DNA of 57,384 bases from Paracoccaceae bacterium (lineage in GTDB: Bacteria > Pseudomonadota > Alphaproteobacteria > Rhodobacterales > Rhodobacteraceae), in the NCBI GenBank assembly GCA_902534325.1, contig CACAPQ010000013.1, forward strand, positions 1 to 57,384, written 5' to 3'. The position numbers and the translations under genes were made by a program. Of the stretch, positions 1 through 9,166 are shown one piece after another (within the stretch, counting starts at the first letter, position 1; each line of letters begins with the position of its first letter). The notes beneath the pieces are model-generated. The model ran no database searches. It saw only the letters and a list, made by a program, of their open reading frames with translations, and was not told where the DNA came from.

Positions 1-1392
1 TTAATAGCTGATTATGAAAAAAGCATACATTTTCTAAGAGAGAACTTTGATAAATTTCTACAGAACGGATATAAAGGTGAAAGGTATAGAGCTTACTATC
101 CTGAGATTTTTATAGAGGTAAAAAGTTTTGCTCCAACTGATAGCAGGCTCAGTTTTGGACACGTTACAGAGCCCGGTATTTATTCTGCGACAGTTACACA
201 ACCAGAATTATTTGAAAATTATTTAATTCAGCAGATATCACTATTAATTGAAAATCATAATGTTCCAATCACGATAGGGGTTTCAAAAACACCAATACCA
301 CTGCACTTCGCAATGAAGGGCAAGCTGGTCGCCAGTCCCAACAATGAAATAGACGAATTTCCACTTAGGGATGTTTTTGACGTACCTGATTTATCAACGA
401 CAAATGACAGTATAGTCAATGGAACAGCATCACCTTCCAAAGAAGAACCGAGTTCATTGTGTCTCTTTACTGCTCAAAGAGTTGATTATTCTTTGGCAAG
501 ACTAGACCACTACACAGCAACTGACCCAAAACATTTTCAAAATTTTGTTCTTTTTACAAACTATCAGTTTTATGTTGATGAGTTTGAACGTTTTGCTCGG
601 AAGGCATTAAGTAATTCAGAAAGTGGCTACGAAAGTTTTGTGGGTCCAGAAAACTTTGAAATATTCTCTGCGAAATCTGAAATTCCCGAACCAAACAAAC
701 TTCCCCAAATGCCGTCCTACCATCTTAAAAAATCAGACGGTAATGGAATAACTCTCGTGAATATTGGTGTTGGTCCAAGTAATGCTAAGACCGCAACTGA
801 TCATATAGCTGTTTTGAGACCTCAAGCTTGGCTAATGCTGGGGCACTGTGCTGGGTTACGAAACAGCCAGCGACTCGGCGATTTTGTTCTCGCGCACGCA
901 TATTTGAGGGAAGATAAGGTTCTTGATGAAGATTTGCCATCATGGGTACCAGTGCCCGCATTGGCAGAAGTGCAAATTGCTCTAGAGCAAGCAGTCGCAG
1001 ACGTCACACAGCTCAAGGGTTATGATTTAAAGCAGATAATGCGAACTGGCACGGTAGCCACGGTAGATAACAGAAATTGGGAGTTACGTGAACAGACCGG
1101 CCCCGTTCATAGGTTAAGTCAATCTCGTGCGATAGCCTTAGACATGGAAAGCGCAACGGTAGCAGCAAATGGATACCGATTTAGAATACCGTACGGAACT
1201 CTTTTGTGTGTTTCTGATAAACCGTTGCATGGAGAACTAAAACTTCCTGGAATGGCTTCAGAGTTTTATAAAACCCAAGTTTCGCAACATTTAAGCATAG
1301 GTGTTCGTACAATGGAAATATTACAAGAAATGCCTTTGGGGCGGCTCCAAAGTCGAAAATTGAGGAGTTTTAACGAGACGGCCTTCCTTTAA
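1..1392 (+). CDS. amn: AMP nucleosidase, 5' end outside the window
   Basis: Hydrolyses AMP to adenine and ribose 5-phosphate in the cytoplasm, as part of purine nucleotide salvage and breakdown. The frame is open from base 1. The first in-frame ATG (313) is internal, because the upstream residues (for example YYPEIFIEVKSF and PITIGVSKTPIPLHFAMKG) are the typical N-terminal domain of Amn. About 463 residues are visible against a usual length near 480, so only about 20 N-terminal residues are missing. The C-terminal half is a nucleoside-phosphorylase fold, with TGTVATVDNRNWEL and ALDMESATVAANGYRFRIP around the base-binding and catalytic region. It is followed by the HU gene on the same strand. 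Its adenine product could feed purine catabolism, although no adenine deaminase is seen here. Confidence 0.93.
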   Translation, partial: LIADYEKSIHFLRENFDKFLQNGYKGERYRAYYPEIFIEVKSFAPTDSRLSFGHVTEPGIYSATVTQPELFENYLIQQISLLIENHNVPITIGVSKTPIPLHFAMKGKLVASPNNEIDEFPLRDVFDVPDLSTTNDSIVNGTASPSKEEPSSLCLFTAQRVDYSLARLDHYTATDPKHFQNFVLFTNYQFYVDEFERFARKALSNSESGYESFVGPENFEIFSAKSEIPEPNKLPQMPSYHLKKSDGNGITLVNIGVGPSNAKTATDHIAVLRPQAWLMLGHCAGLRNSQRLGDFVLAHAYLREDKVLDEDLPSWVPVPALAEVQIALEQAVADVTQLKGYDLKQIMRTGTVATVDNRNWELREQTGPVHRLSQSRAIALDMESATVAANGYRFRIPYGTLLCVSDKPLHGELKLPGMASEFYKTQVSQHLSIGVRTMEILQEMPLGRLQSRKLRSFNETAFL

Positions 1393-1432
1393 ATGACAAA
1401 AAAAGGCGAAAAAAGCTATTTTTATGTACTTT

Positions 1433-1476
1433 TTGACCACTATTGGTTGTGTCCGGACACAATATACAGTTAAAAT
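1433..1476 (+). promoter_or_regulatory. Putative HU promoter with 16-bp perfect palindrome
   Basis: The gap between amn and the HU gene holds a perfect palindrome, TTGTGTCCGGACACAA, at 1447-1462. A possible -35 (TTGACC, 1433-1438) lies just upstream. A possible -10 (TAAAAT, 1471-1476) lies 18 bases after the TTGTGT half-site, so a protein bound to the palindrome would cover the -35 region. The symmetry is plain in the sequence. Its role as an operator and the identity of the binding protein are inference. Confidence 0.45.
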
Positions 1477-1521
1477 AGAATTACGAGGTCCAAAACTTTG
1501 GGCAGTGTAAGGAGAAGTATA

Positions 1522-1809
1522 ATGTCTAAACCAATGACAAAAACACAACTGGTTGCGGCTCTGGCCGATGAAATGGGCTCAGATAAAAAGTCTGCAAGTG
1601 CAGCTTTGGATGCGGTATGTAGTATAATTACTCGCGAAGTTTCGGGAGGCGGCGCTGTTGCTCTTCCAGGAGTTGGAAAAATCCAATGTCGTGCGCGTCC
1701 GGAAAGAATGGTTCGCAACCCCGCTACTGGAGAGCAGTTCATGAAGGCTGCAGATAAAGTAGTAAAAATGACTATAGCTAAAGCATTAAAGGATAGCGTT
1801 AATAGCTGA
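1522..1809 (+). CDS. HU family DNA-binding protein
   Basis: Small basic histone-like protein of 95 residues that bends and compacts DNA. The start at 1522 (MSKPMTKTQLVAAL) is chosen over a start at 1498 because AAGGAG at 1509-1514 sits seven bases upstream. The sequence has the HU layout: an N-terminal helical dimerisation segment, then GVGKIQCRARPERMVRNP, the beta-arm DNA-binding motif that normally carries a conserved RNP, then a short C-terminal helix. It is a single gene with its own candidate promoter palindrome and a strong downstream terminator. The sequence is a divergent HU rather than a typical HupB, and IHF identity is not supported. Confidence 0.88.
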   Translation: MSKPMTKTQLVAALADEMGSDKKSASAALDAVCSIITREVSGGGAVALPGVGKIQCRARPERMVRNPATGEQFMKAADKVVKMTIAKALKDSVNS

Positions 1810-1828
1810 GCTTAAAATCTTTGGTAAA

Positions 1829-1864
1829 AAAAGGGGTCGCTTTTAGCGGCCCTTTTATTTTTTA
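1829..1864 (+). terminator. Rho-independent terminator after the HU gene
   Basis: A stem of about ten pairs with two G-T wobbles (AAGGGGTCGC at 1831-1840 against GCGGCCCTTTT from 1846) is followed by a T-rich tract TTTATTTTTT. It lies 20 bases after the HU stop codon and closes that unit before the EamA gene. Confidence 0.85.
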
Positions 1865-1904
1865 GCTTATATAAATATTACGGGATAGAACCGAAAGAAA
1901 ACTT

Positions 1905-2771
1905 ATGAATATTCGCGCACTTTTATTAGGCTTAATTTTTGTGATCATTTGGTCATCAGCGTTTACTTCCGCTCGGATAATTGTCTTATATTCTTCACCA
2001 TTAGCAGCTCTATCAATTAGATTTTTTATTTCAGGCCTAATAGGTGTGTTTATAGCTCTAGCTTTGGGGCAGTCTTTTAAGCTTACAAAGTCTCAATGGC
2101 GGGCAACTTTTGTTTTTGGTTTATGTCAGAACGCTCTTTATCTGGGTTTGAATTTTGTTGCGATGCAGTCCATTGAAGCTTCGCTTGCTGCGATAATTGC
2201 ATCAACTATGCCGCTTATGGTGGCATTTGCTGGCTGGTTATTTGTATCGGAGCGTCTTTCGTCTTCTGGGGTTCTTGGTCTAGTGCTTGGGTTTTCTGGG
2301 GTAACGATAATTATGTGGGCAAGATTAAACCACGGTGTCGATATTTTTGGTTTGGTGCTTTGTGTCATTGGAGCACTAGCGCTTACTGTAGCTACACTCA
2401 CACTTAAAGATGCTAGTTCTGGGGGAAATATAATGATGATAGTGGGACTTCAAATGCTTGTTGGTTCTGCGGTATTGGCTGTATTTTGTTTGTTATTCGA
2501 GAACATTCATTTTTCTTTAAACAGTTCTTTTGTTTTGGCATTTGCATATACTACTATTTTTCCCGGGCTGGTTGCTACAGTAGTGTGGTTTAAACTTGTC
2601 AATCATATTGGCGCAGTGAAGGCAGCAACCTATCATTTTTTAAACCCATTCTTTGGGGTAGTAATAGCATGGCTGTTTTTAAGGGAAACCATTAGTTACA
2701 TGGACGCCGTGGGCGTGATTGTTATAACGGTGGGTATATATATGGTTCAAACGTCTAAGCGGAAGTCTTAG
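1905..2771 (+). CDS. EamA/DMT-superfamily membrane transporter
   Basis: Inner-membrane protein of 288 residues with about ten hydrophobic segments in two repeated EamA domains (roughly residues 5-140 and 150-285). This family typically exports metabolites or amino acids. The N-terminal LLGLIFVIIWSSAFTSAR and the second-repeat tail FFGVVIAWLFLRETISY are classic for the family. It stands alone between the HU terminator and the convergent isocitrate dehydrogenase gene. Substrate cannot be predicted from sequence. Confidence 0.85.
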   Translation: MNIRALLLGLIFVIIWSSAFTSARIIVLYSSPLAALSIRFFISGLIGVFIALALGQSFKLTKSQWRATFVFGLCQNALYLGLNFVAMQSIEASLAAIIASTMPLMVAFAGWLFVSERLSSSGVLGLVLGFSGVTIIMWARLNHGVDIFGLVLCVIGALALTVATLTLKDASSGGNIMMIVGLQMLVGSAVLAVFCLLFENIHFSLNSSFVLAFAYTTIFPGLVATVVWFKLVNHIGAVKAATYHFLNPFFGVVIAWLFLRETISYMDAVGVIVITVGIYMVQTSKRKS

Positions 2772-2787
2772 CAGGCGAACTCAAATA

Positions 2788-5001
2788 TTAGGGAATAATT
2801 TGATTGAAGGTTTTGCTTGGTCGCATAATTTTTTGGACTTTGATTGGATCCATATGGTAATAACCTCCAAGATCTACCCCCACTCCTTGTAGCGCCATTA
2901 ATTCTTCAATGATTTTTTCTTCATTTTCTTCAAGAGAATTTGTTATTTGTTCAAAATAGCTTGAAATTTCTAAATCTTGGTTTTGCTTAGCAAGCGCTTT
3001 TGCCCAATAAAGCGCAAAGTAAAAGTGACTTGTCCGATTATCTTCCTCGCCGACTTTTCTAGCGGGCGATTTGTTTTTATTAAGAACTTCTTGTGTAGCA
3101 ATTTCAACGGCTGCACCTAGTATCGCGGCTTTTGGATTATCGTGAGTTTTAGCAAAAAAGTTTAGGCTTTCACCTAAAGCGCAAAACTCACCTAGACTAT
3201 CCCAGCGTAAGTGGTTTTCTTGCTTTAATTGTTGGACATGCTTGGGTGCTGACCCACCAGCGCCAGTCTCAAACAGGCCACCACCACTTAATAATTTTAC
3301 AACAGAAAGCATTTTTGCAGATGTGCCCAGCTCCAATATGGGAAATAAATCAGTTAAATAGTCTCTTAGAACATTACCTGTAATAGCGATACTATCTTGA
3401 CCCAGCCTTATAGTTTTCAACGTAAGGCGGGTAGCTTCTCGTGGAGCCATAATTGAAAATTTTTCAGTTAACCTTTCGCTTTCAATCGCAAATTTTACGT
3501 ATTCAATAAGTTCAGCATCATGTGGCCTATTTTTGTCCAGCCAAAAAATAGCTTGTGAGCCGGCTTCTCTTTGTCTTGTAATAGCAAGATTAATCCAGTC
3601 GATGATTGGTGCCTTTTTTGCGGTAGAGGATCTCCAAATGTCACCATCGTTCACCTCGTGCTCATGGAGTACCTCGCCATTTTCCAGAACATAACGCACC
3701 ACTCCACTCTTCTTGATTTCAAAAGTAGTAGGGTGCGAACCATATTCTTCGGCTTTTTGAGCCATTAGTCCCACGTTAGCAACTGCACCAGAGGTTTTCG
3801 GATCAAGAGCACCTGTCTCTTTAAAGTATTTGATGGCCTCATCATAAATAGGAGCATAGGAGTTATCTGGAATAACACATTTTGTATCCGAAGGCCTTCC
3901 ATCTGGCCCCCATCCTTTACCTCCTGCTCTGATAAGTGCGGGCATTGAAGCATCTATTATAACGTCCGATGGAACGTGAAGGTTTGTTATACCCTGGTCA
4001 CTATCAACCATATACATTTTAGGCCCATCATTCATTTCAACTTTAAAGTCTTCGAGTATTTCTGGTGCAACAGTAATTTTATCCAAAATATCACCAAGAC
4101 CTAAATTTGGATTTGCCCCTAGTTTTTCAAGAGCAACATTGTGTTTTTGAAAAGATTTTTCAAAAAATGATGAGACAGCGTGTCCAAATATAATTGGGTC
4201 AGAAACTTTCATCATAGTTGCCTTAAGATGGACAGAAAAAAGAAGATTTTGACTTTTTGCCTCAGCAATTTGTCTTTTTAAGAAGAGCTGTAATGCTTTT
4301 GAGCTCATGAAAGTGGCATCTACAACGGTGCCTTCTTCCAGATAAATATTATCTTTCAATAGATTTATTGTCCCATCATCAGAAATAAACTCTATTTTTG
4401 CATTTCCTGTCTGGCTTGAGGATATAGTTGCGGATTTTTCATTTGAGTAAAAATCATTTCCTGTCATCGATGAGACATGGGTTTTGCTTTCACTAGACCA
4501 AGCGCCCATAGAGTGAGGGTTTGCCATTGCATAGTTTTTAACTGCTTTTGCTGCTCGTCTATCTGAATTACCCTCACGCAAAACAGGATTTACAGCAGAT
4601 CCTTTTATAGCATCATATCGAGCTTGAATTTCTCTTTCTTCGTCTGTTTCTGGTGTTTCTGGGTAATTTGGTAGATCATACCCTTGTTTTTGTAGTTCGC
4701 TTATGGCTGATAAAAGTTGTGGGACAGAAGCTGATATATTTGGTAGCTTTATTACGTTGGCAGTTTTAGTTTTAACAATCTTTCCAAGATTAGCTAAGTC
4801 GTCAGGTTGTTGCTGATTTTCTGTGAGGTATTCTGGAAAAGCAGAGATTATTCTGCCTGCAAGGGAGATATCTTTTGTTCCAATATTAATTCCGGCTGCT
4901 TTTGAGAAAAGCCGTATTACAGGCAGTAGTGAAGCACTTGCTAGCTCTGGGGCTTCGTCTACAATTGTATACAATATGTCGGGGTTAGTCATTTCTGCCA
5001 T
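2788..5001 (-). CDS. icd: Monomeric NADP-dependent isocitrate dehydrogenase
   Basis: Converts isocitrate to 2-oxoglutarate and CO2 with NADP in the TCA cycle. The 737-residue length and motifs such as IKLPNISASVPQL, GSAVNPVLREGNSDRRA, TNLHVPSDVIIDASMPA and ITGNVLRDYLTDLFPILE identify the large monomeric class, which is unrelated in length to the 45-kDa dimeric form. The ATG at 5001 is preferred over a TTG at 5016, because a GGAA Shine-Dalgarno lies at the right distance and overlaps the upstream TTG. It is separated by 102 bp from the upstream catabolic operon on the same strand, so it may have its own promoter or be the distal gene. Its 3' end converges on the EamA gene. Confidence 0.96.
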   Translation of the reverse strand: MAEMTNPDILYTIVDEAPELASASLLPVIRLFSKAAGINIGTKDISLAGRIISAFPEYLTENQQQPDDLANLGKIVKTKTANVIKLPNISASVPQLLSAISELQKQGYDLPNYPETPETDEEREIQARYDAIKGSAVNPVLREGNSDRRAAKAVKNYAMANPHSMGAWSSESKTHVSSMTGNDFYSNEKSATISSSQTGNAKIEFISDDGTINLLKDNIYLEEGTVVDATFMSSKALQLFLKRQIAEAKSQNLLFSVHLKATMMKVSDPIIFGHAVSSFFEKSFQKHNVALEKLGANPNLGLGDILDKITVAPEILEDFKVEMNDGPKMYMVDSDQGITNLHVPSDVIIDASMPALIRAGGKGWGPDGRPSDTKCVIPDNSYAPIYDEAIKYFKETGALDPKTSGAVANVGLMAQKAEEYGSHPTTFEIKKSGVVRYVLENGEVLHEHEVNDGDIWRSSTAKKAPIIDWINLAITRQREAGSQAIFWLDKNRPHDAELIEYVKFAIESERLTEKFSIMAPREATRLTLKTIRLGQDSIAITGNVLRDYLTDLFPILELGTSAKMLSVVKLLSGGGLFETGAGGSAPKHVQQLKQENHLRWDSLGEFCALGESLNFFAKTHDNPKAAILGAAVEIATQEVLNKNKSPARKVGEEDNRTSHFYFALYWAKALAKQNQDLEISSYFEQITNSLEENEEKIIEELMALQGVGVDLGGYYHMDPIKVQKIMRPSKTFNQIIP

Positions 5002-5103
5002 ATTTTTTATTTCCAAAATAGCTATGGGTAGGATTGGGCGCCTTGTAAAAGAGTTGATTCAAAAAGGCCAACTTAAATTAAGTGTGTCTTATAATAATGA
5101 AAT

Positions 5104-6501
5104 TTATAATTCAATTGCTTTGATAGATTTTCCCGCAACATATCCTAAGCTTATGGCTGTCAATAATCCATTGCCTGAGAGGTAACCCGCAACGTCTGGT
5201 CCAGAGACACCACACGCAGCACCACCACATGCATAAAGCCCCTGAATAAATGCACCATTTTTTTGAATAACCCGCGCTTGACTGTCTATTAAAAGACCTC
5301 CTTGCGTATGAAATAAGGCCCCTGTAACCTTGACCGCATAGTAGGGTGGCTGCAGACGGTTTTTAGAGTTAAAATTGCGTCCAAATGTGTCGACTGCGTT
5401 CTGTTCGGCAAGAGCATCAATTTCTAGCATAGTTTCACATAAAGGGCTGATGCTTATATTAAGCTTACTTGCCAAATCTTCTATAGTATCTGCAGAGATA
5501 ATAGCATTGGCTTTTTCTGCTTTACGAAAATCTTCAAATTTTCGACCAAGTGCACATAGCCTTTCATCAAAAATATTAAAAGCTATCTTTTCTGGTTGTG
5601 AAAGAACGTTAACGGCTTGCTCAGAGTAGCCTTTGTGCTCATTTGAAAACCTTTTGCCGTTTGTATTTACTTGAATACCGCCTTCCATCATCAGTGCCCA
5701 GGTAACTAATATACCATGTGGATGCGCTACGGATCCATGTCCCTGATAACCTGATAGATGATCGATTTTGGCATCAAGTTGTCGACCCCAAATAACGGCT
5801 TCACCTTGGTTGCCAGCATGCCCAAAATAAATAGCATTTTGCATTTCAGGAATATTTTCCGCTATTAATGCAGAATTTCCGCCATACCCGTTACAAGCCA
5901 AGATAATTGTTTTTGACGATATTGCTTCAGTTGAACCGTCCGGCCTCTCTCCAATTGCACCTAAAATTTTTCCATTATTTGATTTGACCAAATTTACTAT
6001 TTTGAGATTGCAACTCACGTAAATACCGAGTTCTGAAACAGCTCTTTCCAAATAATTAACCAGTGCTTCGCCAGTAACTTCTGGGACAGCATGCATTCGA
6101 AAATTAGTGTGATTTGGATAAAGAAAGTCATCTAAAACATGAAATGGAATTCCATGCTGTGCTTCCAGCCAATCGAGGGCAAGAGTTATATTTTCAACGC
6201 AAAGATTAACATGACTAGGGTCAGCAGAGTTACAATTTTTTTCCATTATGTCTGCAAAGAAAGTTTTTTTTGAGTCCCTTATATCTTGTCTTTTTTGAGC
6301 ATTTGTTTCTGCAGCTGGGATTAATCCCGATGATAAAGCTGTAGATCCGGAAAGTCGGTTTTCGCGTTCAGCTACTAAAACTGCAGCACCACCCTCCGAA
6401 GCTGCCAAAGCGGCAGTTAGGCCAGCAGCCCCACCGCCAATGATTAAGCAATCAATTTCTGTGTCTCCAGAAAAATTGTCATTTATTAGCACGTCAGTCA
6501 A
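5104..6501 (-). CDS. FAD-dependent oxidoreductase, fumarate reductase/tricarballylate dehydrogenase type
   Basis: Flavoprotein of 465 residues in the FAD_binding_2 family. The dinucleotide-binding motif GGGAAG is at residues 22-27, the substrate-domain segment includes GNQGEAVIWGRQL, and the C-terminal FAD motif is GGAACGVSGPDVAGYLSGNG. Relatives oxidise or reduce the carbon-carbon bond next to a carboxylate (fumarate reductase, tricarballylate dehydrogenase, 3-ketosteroid dehydrogenase). It is the last gene of the tight minus-strand operon, 2 bp after the isochorismatase-fold gene. In that setting it could set up a C=C bond for the LeuCD-like hydratase. The substrate is inferred only as a carboxylic acid. 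No signal peptide is seen, so it is probably cytoplasmic. Confidence 0.8.
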   Translation of the reverse strand: MTDVLINDNFSGDTEIDCLIIGGGAAGLTAALAASEGGAAVLVAERENRLSGSTALSSGLIPAAETNAQKRQDIRDSKKTFFADIMEKNCNSADPSHVNLCVENITLALDWLEAQHGIPFHVLDDFLYPNHTNFRMHAVPEVTGEALVNYLERAVSELGIYVSCNLKIVNLVKSNNGKILGAIGERPDGSTEAISSKTIILACNGYGGNSALIAENIPEMQNAIYFGHAGNQGEAVIWGRQLDAKIDHLSGYQGHGSVAHPHGILVTWALMMEGGIQVNTNGKRFSNEHKGYSEQAVNVLSQPEKIAFNIFDERLCALGRKFEDFRKAEKANAIISADTIEDLASKLNISISPLCETMLEIDALAEQNAVDTFGRNFNSKNRLQPPYYAVKVTGALFHTQGGLLIDSQARVIQKNGAFIQGLYACGGAACGVSGPDVAGYLSGNGLLTAISLGYVAGKSIKAIEL

Positions 6502-6503
6502 AA

Positions 6504-7109
6504 TTAATTTCCGTTTATTAGAGAAATAGCATCAGCTATTTTCATTACCTTTCCTACTGTTTTAAGTGATTGAATTGCTAAATTATGAGTATCTTTTGAA
6601 AATGCTGCGCATCCGTCTTCCAAGGTTATAGTATGAAAGTCCCTTACGTGAGCATCGCGAACCGTTGATGCCACGCCACCATTTGTTACAATGCCACATA
6701 CGAATAATGTTTTAATGCCAGCTTTTGATAGTGAATAGTCCATCCGTGTTTGGTAAAACGCCGAGTATGCAATCTTCTCTACAGTTATGTCTGCAGGCTG
6801 TAGGTTGTCTACAAGTGAATTTCCCCATGAAGCTGGCGAAAAGTCACCTTTTCCCAAGAAAGGTCTTAGTTTCTTCAGGTGGTTTGATATGAATGGCTCC
6901 CCGCCTTTGCCCGGTACAAGCGTAAATTGTGTTGAAACAACCCATCCTCCTGCCTTTCTAATGGCTTTTAACAGAGGCAAAACACGAGATGGCAAAGCGG
7001 CAATTTCTGAGCTGGTTTGTCCTGCTCTTCCATAGGCACCTTTTGGGTCTAGAAAATCATTTTGCAAATCAACAATTAAAACGGCGGCCGTTTTTGGATC
7101 AAAAGACAT
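6504..7109 (-). CDS. Isochorismatase-fold hydrolase with Gly at the nucleophile position
   Basis: A 201-residue protein of the isochorismatase/cysteine hydrolase family. Asp14 (LIVDLQNDF) and Lys112 (VEKIAYSAF) of the usual Asp-Lys-Cys triad are present. The position where amidases carry the nucleophilic Cys (TxxCV) reads TNGGV, giving Gly145. Isochorismatases such as EntB and PhzD also have Gly here and hydrolyse a vinyl ether, whereas N-carbamoylsarcosine amidase and nicotinamidase need Cys. It lies one base after HyuA and two before the FAD enzyme. The gene neighbourhood would suggest amide hydrolysis, but the residue argues against the usual mechanism. Confidence 0.82.
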   Translation of the reverse strand: MSFDPKTAAVLIVDLQNDFLDPKGAYGRAGQTSSEIAALPSRVLPLLKAIRKAGGWVVSTQFTLVPGKGGEPFISNHLKKLRPFLGKGDFSPASWGNSLVDNLQPADITVEKIAYSAFYQTRMDYSLSKAGIKTLFVCGIVTNGGVASTVRDAHVRDFHTITLEDGCAAFSKDTHNLAIQSLKTVGKVMKIADAISLINGN

Positions 7110-7110
7110 T

Positions 7111-9166
7111 TTAAAACACCTCCTCGCTCAAGATTATATTACCGTAGCTATCTACTTTTCCTTTTATTTTGGGTTCAATAAAAATTGTTGCATCAGGTTG
7201 TGTAAGCAATGCAGGACCAGCAATTATGGAGTCACCAGGCAAAAGTAACCGATCGAAAATTTTAGCCTCATGCCAGGCTCCGTTCGAATAAATTTTCTGT
7301 TTTGAGATTACACAATCGCTAGTTTCTTTTGCCCGTACGCCTTTAGAAAAAACAGATAGATCTATGTCTGGCCGAACGCCAATCATGGATACCCTTAGAT
7401 TTAAAACCCTGATACTTATTCCTTTAAGTGGTCTGCTATAGGTGCGGGCGTAGCTTTCTAAAAAGGCTTTTTCTATATTCTGCCTTGTTAAATCTTTTAA
7501 GTCGTCGGAAACAGATACTGAAACTGAATGTGTTTGCCCCAAATACAACATATCCAGTTCAATAATTCGTTCCTTTTTAATTAGAGGTGCCTTAGACCGA
7601 TCAATAACCTTTTTTGACTCAATTGTGATTTCTTCAATATTTTTTGCCAGATTTTTACAATCCAACTCTTCCAAAGAAATGTTTAATGTTCTAACTTCAT
7701 CGTGACGCAGATCGGACATAATGCATCCAAGAGCCGAATTTACTCCAGGATAACGCGGGACTATAGAAGCGGATAGGCCAATATCTTTCATAAGAGCGCC
7801 AGCATGCAAAGCTCCTCCACCTCCGAAAGGCATTAAGGCAAATTTCTTAGGATCATATCCACGCTCTATTGAGATTAATCTGATAGCACCACTCATTTTT
7901 GCATTCGCAACTTTGATTATTGCTTCGGCTGCGTCATGAATAGACAGGTTCAGTTTTTTTGCGATATGATTATCGACGGCTCGAGTTGCCGCATCGTAGT
8001 CCAGTGATTTTTGCTTTCCGCCAATTGGATTACTTGCATCAATCCTTCCCAACACTAAATTGGCATCGGTAACAGTAGGTCGATCGTTTCCAAATCCATA
8101 GCATGCTGGACCAGGATCTGAGCCAGCAGATTCGGGGCCAATTTCAAGAAGTCCGGTTGAGTCTATATGAGCTATAGATCCGCCACCTGCTCCTATAGTA
8201 GTCATTTCGATCATGGGTGTTCTTATGGTCATTCCAAAGTCAATATTGGCCTGTGATGTAAGCATATTTTGATTGTTAGCTATCAAGGAAATATCAAAAG
8301 ATGTTCCGCCCATATCGCCCGTTATGATATTTTCAAAACCCGCAGCCTTAGCAATCTGACGTGCGGCAACAACACCTGCTGCTGGTCCAGAAAGAGCCGT
8401 TCTAATGGGAAGAGATTTTGCTGTTTCAACAGACATCACACCACCATTAGATTGCACAATTAAAATTTCAGACTTCTTTCTTTCTTCAGAAATTCTTGTT
8501 TCTAGCCGCTCAAGATAATTAGCCACAGGTGGTTGCAAATATGCGTTCAGGGTTGCAGTAGAGCAACGCTCAAACTCTCTAATTTCGGGTAAGATTTCAG
8601 TTGCTACACTGACATGTTTGTTGGGCCAGACTGACCGAAGAACTTTTGCTGCTCGTCTTTCATTCTCTGGGTTAGCATAACCATTGATGAAAAATAAACA
8701 CACAGCAGAACATCCATTTTCAAGTAAAGTTTTCGCGCAATTTTCAACTTCCTTTTCATCAATTGGACTTCTAATAGTTCCATCTGCTAAAGTTCTCTCA
8801 CCAACCTCTAATCTATTTTTTCGTTCAACAACTGGGGTAAATGTTCCCCAAAGCCCCCAAGTTTTTGGGCGATCGCGGCGACGCATTTCCAAAACGTCAC
8901 GAAAACCTCTAGTAGTTATAATCCCAGTTTTTGCACCCTTTCTCTCTAAAAGGGCATTGGTCGCTACTGTAGTCCCATGAATAATAGTAGAAACTAATGA
9001 TAAATCATTTGTAGTTTTAAGTATGCCTTCTAAGAAACCTTTAGATTGGTCTTGTTTTGTAGAAGGAGTTTTGGCAACAGACACACGCCCCGATTTTTTC
9101 TTCAAATGCTAATATATCGGTAAATGTTCCCCCGACATCTACCCCAATGACGATTTTCTCAGTCAT
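7111..9166 (-). CDS. hyuA: Hydantoinase/oxoprolinase subunit A, apparent frameshift in an A6 run
   Basis: ATP-dependent ring-opening subunit of the hydantoinase/5-oxoprolinase/acetone carboxylase family. The true N-terminus starts at the ATG at 9166 with IGVDVGGTFTDILAFEE, the ATP-binding motif. The frame then breaks at a six-base homopolymer (plus-strand T6 at 9094-9099) and continues in another frame as KSGRVSVAKTPST. With one base removed it gives 684 residues, the normal size. Later motifs include IIHGTTVATNALLERKG, LSGPAAGV and GDMGGTSFDI, and the rest is intact. Its ATG overlaps the HyuB stop by 8 bases, typical of coupled hyuBA genes. Substrates of the family are cyclic amides or imides such as hydantoins and 5-oxoproline. 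The actual substrate is unknown. Confidence 0.85.

Noticed and set aside
4823-5185. Open frame on the plus strand covering the icd/FAD-enzyme junction
   Set aside because: It is antisense to the start of icd and the end of the FAD gene, has no family similarity and no ribosome site.
7111-9105. HyuA starting at 9105
   Set aside because: This would drop the VGGTFTD ATP-binding motif, which is present in the other frame just upstream and starts at 9166 with a normal overlap with hyuB.
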